The notes under the pieces: model-generated
The model's input: the letters and a program-made list of their open reading frames with translations, nothing else
Databases searched by the model: none
Told to the model about the DNA's origin: nothing
IMG/VR virus record: IMGVR_UViG_3300037070_006243
Location: 1 to 52,486 of that record
Length of the DNA stretch: 52,486 nucleotides
Direction: 5' to 3' (one strand)
From: a virus
In this document: positions 47,916-52,486 of the stretch, piece by piece
How the letters are laid out: the number at the start of each line of letters is the position of its first letter
How positions within the stretch are numbered: the stretch's first letter is position 1
Translations under genes and position numbers: made by a program

Positions 47916-48583
47916 CCGTTAACCTCCTTGGGGATTTTCGACAGATGGTCGTCCCCGACCTTGAACGAGGGACAAGCTTTTTTGTTGGTGTAGTCGTTGT
48001 GGCCTTTGCACTTCTTGATCGCTGGATATTTTTCACAAAGGGCGGTGACGATGGCTTCGAGGGAGTCGCGCTGTTGCGCGGTGCGCGTGTCCATAGGGAC
48101 TACCCCGGCGGTGGTTCCGCTTGCCCCGACTCCGCCGACATACACTATCGCGAGCTTTCCTGGATTATGTCCTTTGATATGCGCACCGATCTGTGCCTCA
48201 GGCCGTCCGCGTTCAATCGTCCCATCTGTGCGGATTACGTAGTGGTATCCGAGATCGCTCCACCCATCTTTCGAGCCTTCCCATCCAGGTGTCATGTGCA
48301 TCTGGCGAAGGCCAGCGGCGGTTGAGGGATTGAACCCCGCTGTGCAGTGAATGTCGATCTCGTCGATAGGGCGGGTGGCAACGGGCTGTAGGCCGACGAG
48401 TTCCCGGGCACGAATCAGCGCATCCGGGGCCTGCGGCGGAAGCCATCCCGCTCGTTTTAGAGAGGCGAATGCGGCGGCATAAGACTGGTCGCCCCAGATA
48501 CCGTCGATTTCTCCCTCATAGTCACCCATCGCCGCCCACGCAGTTTGGATTTCCATGAGGTCAGATTTGAAGTTACGCTTCAA
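47912..48583 (-). CDS. Endolysin: N-acetylmuramoyl-L-alanine amidase
   Basis: This is a 223-residue endolysin with an Amidase_2 (T7 lysozyme-type) fold. Zinc ligands are H79 in EIDIHCTAG, H195 in CKGHNDYTN, and C204 in KKACPSF. The conserved YHYVIRTDGTIERGRPE (with Y113) is also there. The N-terminal 50 residues (MKRNFKSDLMEIQTAWAAMG with GEIDGIWGDQSYAA) resemble a peptidoglycan-binding module. It cleaves the bond between muramic acid and L-alanine at lysis. There is no signal peptide, so holin-dependent release is likely. The start is 2 nt after the upstream stop. Confidence 0.9.
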   Translation of the reverse strand: MKRNFKSDLMEIQTAWAAMGDYEGEIDGIWGDQSYAAAFASLKRAGWLPPQAPDALIRARELVGLQPVATRPIDEIDIHCTAGFNPSTAAGLRQMHMTPGWEGSKDGWSDLGYHYVIRTDGTIERGRPEAQIGAHIKGHNPGKLAIVYVGGVGASGTTAGVVPMDTRTAQQRDSLEAIVTALCEKYPAIKKCKGHNDYTNKKACPSFKVGDDHLSKIPKEVNG

Positions 48584-48584
48584 G

Positions 48585-49028
48585 TTAGTCTCCTTCGATT
48601 GTGACTACACGAGCTTGTCGATCGTATAACCAAGAACCCTCCGCGGTTGTTCCCTGTTTTACAAAGGTAACTGACCGCAGCGGGATGGTGTCGAAAAGTA
48701 GAACACTCCAACTCATGTAGTAGACAGTCCCCGGATCGTTTAAGCACGGGGTGGTTTTACTTGTTGCAATAACTATATCTTCGGTTTTTTCGGGATCGTA
48801 TTCCCTGATCCCGGAGGAAAGACATATTCTCCCATCCGGTTTGATAAAAGAATGTGCGTAACGAACACTCATCTTTCCCGGCCAACGCACGAGACGTTTG
48901 AATGTTATCTCTCCCAGGGTCGGGTTAAACACTACATCGAGCGGACGAAGGAACAAAGACGAAGGGACGAGGATGTAGAGTAGTAACACCAAGGCGGTAG
49001 TAAGGAGGATGTGAAAGACGGTCCTCAT
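48585..49028 (-). CDS. Membrane-anchored or secreted protein, unknown
   Basis: This is a 147-residue protein with an N-terminal hydrophobic segment (MRTVFHILLTTALVLLLYIL) acting as anchor or signal. The outer part is beta-rich with two Cys (GRICLSSG and TTPCLNDPG). It sits in the lysis region next to the holin and endolysin, and could be an envelope-acting accessory. No family was recognised. It overlaps the 49025 gene by 4 nt. Confidence 0.65.
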   Translation of the reverse strand: MRTVFHILLTTALVLLLYILVPSSLFLRPLDVVFNPTLGEITFKRLVRWPGKMSVRYAHSFIKPDGRICLSSGIREYDPEKTEDIVIATSKTTPCLNDPGTVYYMSWSVLLFDTIPLRSVTFVKQGTTAEGSWLYDRQARVVTIEGD

Positions 49029-49246
49029 TGTTTGCCTGTGAATATGATAGTTCGGTAGGTCCAGATCACACCGAGGAGGGATACAATCACAGACCCAAGG
49101 AAGATGAGCGCGGAACGCAGTTGTCGCCGCTCCGCTTGGTCGCGTGCTTCCGCCTCCGCCTCCAGGGTGGCAATACGACGTTCGAGTGCCAGATTCTCGT
49201 CATGGAGTTTCTTAAGTTCCCATTCAACAAGTGTTTCATGCATCAC
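49025..49246 (-). CDS. Small coiled-coil membrane protein
   Basis: This is a 73-residue protein with an N-terminal coiled coil (ELKKLHDENLALERRIATLE), then one transmembrane helix (LIFLGSVIVSLLGVIWTY) near the C-terminus and a short RTIIFTGKQ end. The layout is typical of small phage lysis-region or superinfection proteins. It is the first gene of the lysis cassette after the tailspike and overlaps the tailspike stop by 4 nt. Confidence 0.65.
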   Translation of the reverse strand: MMHETLVEWELKKLHDENLALERRIATLEAEAEARDQAERRQLRSALIFLGSVIVSLLGVIWTYRTIIFTGKQ

Positions 49247-52200
49247 GACGCTGCCGGAATTTTAAAGGGACGAGAGATACTACCCACACCGGATGAGTTG
49301 ATCGCCCAAACAAGACCTTCGGTTACGTCGTCGTCGATGAGGAACCGAGCGGATGCGCCTGATTTCACTTGATTGTTGTAGACATAGATGAAGTTGATCC
49401 CGCCGACTGGGAGGGTTGGGGTGATGGTCACTCGGTTGTTTCGGCGGGTTACGATGATTTCGCCGGTTGGATCGGCCGGGCGGTTGTTTTGGGCGATGAA
49501 GAGTGGGAGGCCGGAAAGAAGAATGAAGTCGTCGCCGAGTTTGATAAGCTCGCCGGGATCGACAGGGGCTTCGACAACAGGGGCTGCCGGTCCCTCAAAG
49601 GTTTTGGTATCTGCGGAGGGCTGAGAGTTACCCCCCGCGGTGATGACTCGGACCTTCATTGGGGATGAGGTTTGTTCGAACTGCACAGTGTGGTCCGAAC
49701 CGCCCGGAGTGCGGGGACGTGGGCGCCACACGATGCGGCCAGAGTCCGTTCCCTCAGCTATGGTGTCGGTCCAAATCCCCACGTTTTCGAAGAGATACTG
49801 AACGCCGGTGAAGGTGGCGTCGTCGAGGGTGTTTGTTCCGTCGGCCTCGAAAACGATCGGGGCGTAGTAGGAATTGACAAGACCACTCTGTGCGACGGGG
49901 GTTAAGAGGTTCCAATCGTCCGCAGCGGGGATGAGGGAAAGGATCGGGTCCGGCTCGGGATCGGGTATGTCGGGACCGGTGAAAGTTTTGGAATCCGATG
50001 CGGCGGAAAGAATGCCGTCAGTTTCCCGTCGCCAGTAAAGGTAGAGGTTGGGGAAGGCTTCTTCCGCCTCGACGGTGTGGCCGGTTCCGGTGAGTTCGAC
50101 TATGCGAGTTCCGTTCGGGAGAGTTCCGCGCTCGATAATGGTTTGGGTTATCCCGTTACCCGCGGAAGTGTCCACGACGCTCGCGGCCCAACGTAAACCG
50201 ACGTAGTTAATTCCAGCGGAGGTTGGTGGAATGGCGAGCTGCGCCGTGTACTCATCAGGAACGCCTGGAGCTTCTATAACTTGGTGAATTGACCAGTCGG
50301 CAAGGGCGAGAGGTTCCGGACGATCTACCACTCCCTCGAAAAGATCCCAATGCCAGTCGAGGGCAAGGGCGACTTTGGTGGAGGTGAAGAATGGGGACGT
50401 ATGTCCGCCGGGACCGTAGAAGGACGAGCCGTTGTGATCTACATCGACGGTAAATCCGCCGGTAGTGTTCATCCACGTTTCCCACGCCTGCGTGTCGTTG
50501 AGGTTTGCATCTTCGGTGCCGCAGAGGACGGCGCGAGCAGGGAAGGAAGTGAGGGGGCCGATGAGGTTTTTAAGTGAAATCGCAGCATAGCGGGCGGGTT
50601 GAGATGCCTGCGTGCCTAGAACGGCGGAAAGAAAATCCCCAACCGTTCCGTCGGTGTAGCCCTCATAGGCTCCGGAGAACCCGGAGACCGAGTTGAACTG
50701 TGTCGGCATAAGTGCCGCGTAGTACCACGCGATCCAACTCCCCATGGAGAAGCCGGTGAGGCCAAGCTTTTGAGGGTGGACTGCGTAGCGGGTTGTGATG
50801 AAGGGAAGACCTTCAAACTGGAAGTGACTCCGGAGTTTGGTGTTGTTTACCCAAGAGGCGGTGAGGGCGTCAACTCCCCAGCCAGCTACGTCCCCGGTCG
50901 CACCTTTAGATACGTCAAACGAGGCCATGTACATTGACCGCGACGCTTTAAGCGCGGTTAGTGTTTGTGGGAGGTCCTGGAACAACCGTAGCGATGAACC
51001 TTGACCGGGGAAGGAGAAGATCATCGGCAGTCCCGCGGGTTTCCCCGGCGGACAGAGGACAAACCAGTCGATGTTGCGCCCGTTGAGGGGGGAGGATATG
51101 GAAAATTCCTCCACGGTCCAACCATCGCCGGGAGAGGTATCGACGGTAACTCCCCCGACTATATCCACGCCGGTTCCGGGAGTGACAGTCTCGACCCAAT
51201 CCTTCCCATCGGAGGCCGGAGTTAGGGGACCGTTGGTTACGATCCGACGGTAGACTCGAAGATCGGTGAATGGAATACCCGCGGCGCGAAGGTGTGAGCC
51301 GTCGGTGGAGGTTAAACGAACTCGTTTGAACCCCGGGATCGCGGAGAGGTCTGTGATGACCTGGGTCGTGCCGTTCCCGGCGCTTACGTCTACAACTCCT
51401 TGCGACCAGCGGAAGCCGACGTAATCGAGGGTGTCGACAATGTGGAGAACGGCAGTGAACTGCCCGGGGACGCCGGGTTCTTCTACAACGTCTCCGATCG
51501 ACCATTGGCCAACAGTGATTGCATCGTCTGGTTCTTCCTCGCCTTCAAGCGGAGTCGGGCCGGCTTTATTCGGGATTGTGGAATCCCATCCGGTGGGGAA
51601 TACGGTGGGGGAGTTGGAGGTGACGTTGGTTGAGATAGTAAGTTCATCGTCTTGCACCGAACCGCCTGGATTTTTTATCCCGTTCGCGGTAACGTTGTTT
51701 GTGATGGTCCCAGAGTTATTCCCCATAACTGAAATGCCGGATGCACCGTGTGCGGAATTGGGAATGTAAAGGATTTTGTTCCCGTCTATCAGTGCATCTT
51801 TATTACCTGAGATTTGTATTCCATGCGTGTGATAAAGCTGGCCGTAGTTGTCCCGAATAATCGTGTCTCGGTGACAACGACTCCCGGCAAGAACTTGTGC
51901 CATCGAGGGGCCGACTTCGTTATGGGCGAAGATATATTGGCAGTAAAAGCCGTAGCGCGGAGGAAGCATAACGTTTTCGGTAATGGTAACGCGAGTCCAC
52001 CAACCGAAGGTGTCGTTACCGGCGCCTTGGATGCAATCGGGGTGGCGGTTGACGCCGTTCGGCGGAGTTACAACCGCTCGAGGCTGGTCGATATGTTGGT
52101 TATGGAAAAGGTTTTCGTGGACAAGGATGTCTGTATGTGAGAAGTATATACGAAGGGCGTCGATTCCCCATTCGGAAAAGTCGTTGTTAAGAACTTCGCC

Positions 52201-52486
52201 GTTGGTGTTCGCGCCGCCGGGGTTCATTCCCGCGTGCATGGTGAGGCATTCATTCCATCCGCGGTGGATGGTTGGGGTATCACCTGACCCGCGCCAACGG
52301 CAGTTGCGGATTCGGAAATTGCTATTCCCGCTCCACATAATTGATCGCGCGGTCGGCCAACCCTGATGAGGTGCGGAACCCGTATAACCATCATGCTGTG
52401 TACGCTCGAAGGTTATACGCTCAATATTCAGCCCATTCTTCCGACGGATGTCCCACGGATCGCGGACGAGCGCGGGATTTTCGTCG
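49243..52486 (-). CDS. Tailspike, beta-helix plus esterase-like domain (C-terminal 1038+ residues)
   Basis: The frame is open to the window edge and joins the 1-294 fragment to make 1136 residues. Numbering in the joined protein: about 60-330 beta-helix with repeated turns (HTHGIQISGNKDALIDGN, GISVMGNNSGTITNNV); about 384-485 a beta module (WSIGDVVEEPGVPGQFTAVL); about 505-780 an alpha/beta-hydrolase with GFSMG (nucleophile S636), acid D715 in CGTED and H751 in GGHTSPF; about 785-890 a second copy of the beta module (WSIHQVIEAPGVPDEYTAQL); then two more beta modules. It probably binds and de-esterifies host surface polysaccharide. TAATG start at 294. Confidence 0.85.
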   Translation of the reverse strand, partial: DENPALVRDPWDIRRKNGLNIERITFERTQHDGYTGSAPHQGWPTARSIMWSGNSNFRIRNCRWRGSGDTPTIHRGWNECLTMHAGMNPGGANTNGEVLNNDFSEWGIDALRIYFSHTDILVHENLFHNQHIDQPRAVVTPPNGVNRHPDCIQGAGNDTFGWWTRVTITENVMLPPRYGFYCQYIFAHNEVGPSMAQVLAGSRCHRDTIIRDNYGQLYHTHGIQISGNKDALIDGNKILYIPNSAHGASGISVMGNNSGTITNNVTANGIKNPGGSVQDDELTISTNVTSNSPTVFPTGWDSTIPNKAGPTPLEGEEEPDDAITVGQWSIGDVVEEPGVPGQFTAVLHIVDTLDYVGFRWSQGVVDVSAGNGTTQVITDLSAIPGFKRVRLTSTDGSHLRAAGIPFTDLRVYRRIVTNGPLTPASDGKDWVETVTPGTGVDIVGGVTVDTSPGDGWTVEEFSISSPLNGRNIDWFVLCPPGKPAGLPMIFSFPGQGSSLRLFQDLPQTLTALKASRSMYMASFDVSKGATGDVAGWGVDALTASWVNNTKLRSHFQFEGLPFITTRYAVHPQKLGLTGFSMGSWIAWYYAALMPTQFNSVSGFSGAYEGYTDGTVGDFLSAVLGTQASQPARYAAISLKNLIGPLTSFPARAVLCGTEDANLNDTQAWETWMNTTGGFTVDVDHNGSSFYGPGGHTSPFFTSTKVALALDWHWDLFEGVVDRPEPLALADWSIHQVIEAPGVPDEYTAQLAIPPTSAGINYVGLRWAASVVDTSAGNGITQTIIERGTLPNGTRIVELTGTGHTVEAEEAFPNLYLYWRRETDGILSAASDSKTFTGPDIPDPEPDPILSLIPAADDWNLLTPVAQSGLVNSYYAPIVFEADGTNTLDDATFTGVQYLFENVGIWTDTIAEGTDSGRIVWRPRPRTPGGSDHTVQFEQTSSPMKVRVITAGGNSQPSADTKTFEGPAAPVVEAPVDPGELIKLGDDFILLSGLPLFIAQNNRPADPTGEIIVTRRNNRVTITPTLPVGGINFIYVYNNQVKSGASARFLIDDDVTEGLVWAINSSGVGSISRPFKIPAAS
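52361..52486. repeat. Terminal redundancy, right copy
   Basis: Identical to 2-127 over 126 bases. It marks the circle closure point inside the tailspike gene, not a separate biological element. Confidence 0.9.

Noticed and set aside
1-52486. CRISPR arrays and tRNA genes
   Set aside because: No regularly spaced repeats and no cloverleaf-like segment were recognised by eye. A tRNAscan run would settle the second point.

Overview
This window is an essentially complete genome of a short-tailed, T7-like-architecture bacteriophage (podovirus-type). The last 126 bases (52361-52486) repeat bases 2-127, and the tailspike gene reads open through the join, so the molecule closes into a circle of about 52,359 bp. 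Head and tail proteins follow the T7/BPP-1 style: terminase, a connector-type portal, scaffold, capsid, Bbp16- and Bbp19-like proteins, tubular tail proteins, internal virion proteins with a transglycosylase, and a T7-type tail fibre. No integrase, no T7-type RNA polymerase, no reverse transcriptase, no CRISPR array and no tRNA gene were recognised, so the phage looks lytic and dependent on host RNA polymerase. An alphaproteobacterial host is my guess from the overall gene style and a gene-transfer-agent-like head spike base protein. It is not proven.

Layout: a divergent control region (about 7069-7760) separates two transcription units. Rightward (+), 7761-29128, lie about 50 tightly overlapping early and replication genes. 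First come many small unknown proteins, then a UvrD/PcrA-type helicase, a cluster of tiny membrane or secreted peptides, a recombination block (Cas4-like nuclease, P-loop ATPase, candidate ssDNA-binding protein), then MazG, a ParB-methyltransferase fusion, an RTX calcium-binding protein, a uracil-DNA-glycosylase/exonuclease fusion, a dNMP kinase, a DUF1937 protein, a family A DNA polymerase and a DUF3987-like ATPase. Leftward (-), running from 7068 through the join and down to 29129, lie an unknown protein, the tail fibre, tail accessory proteins, the large tailspike, the lysis genes, the packaging and head genes, and the tail tube and internal virion proteins. The two units meet head-on at 29128/29129 with no spacer.

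The most interesting points are these. (1) The DNA polymerase is split inside its 3'-5' exonuclease domain by two nucleotide-metabolism genes, and the front half is fused to a uracil-DNA glycosylase. (2) A 28-bp non-coding element occurs five times, each copy pointing toward a downstream gene, and may mark a phage regulon. (3) The 1136-residue tailspike combines a beta-helix with an alpha/beta-hydrolase (esterase-like) domain bracketed by duplicated beta modules. (4) A family of perfect intergenic hairpins without U-tracts precedes early gene blocks. (5) The divergent region holds opposed promoters, each with its own operator-like palindrome, plus DnaA-box-like sites and an A/T-rich inverted repeat.
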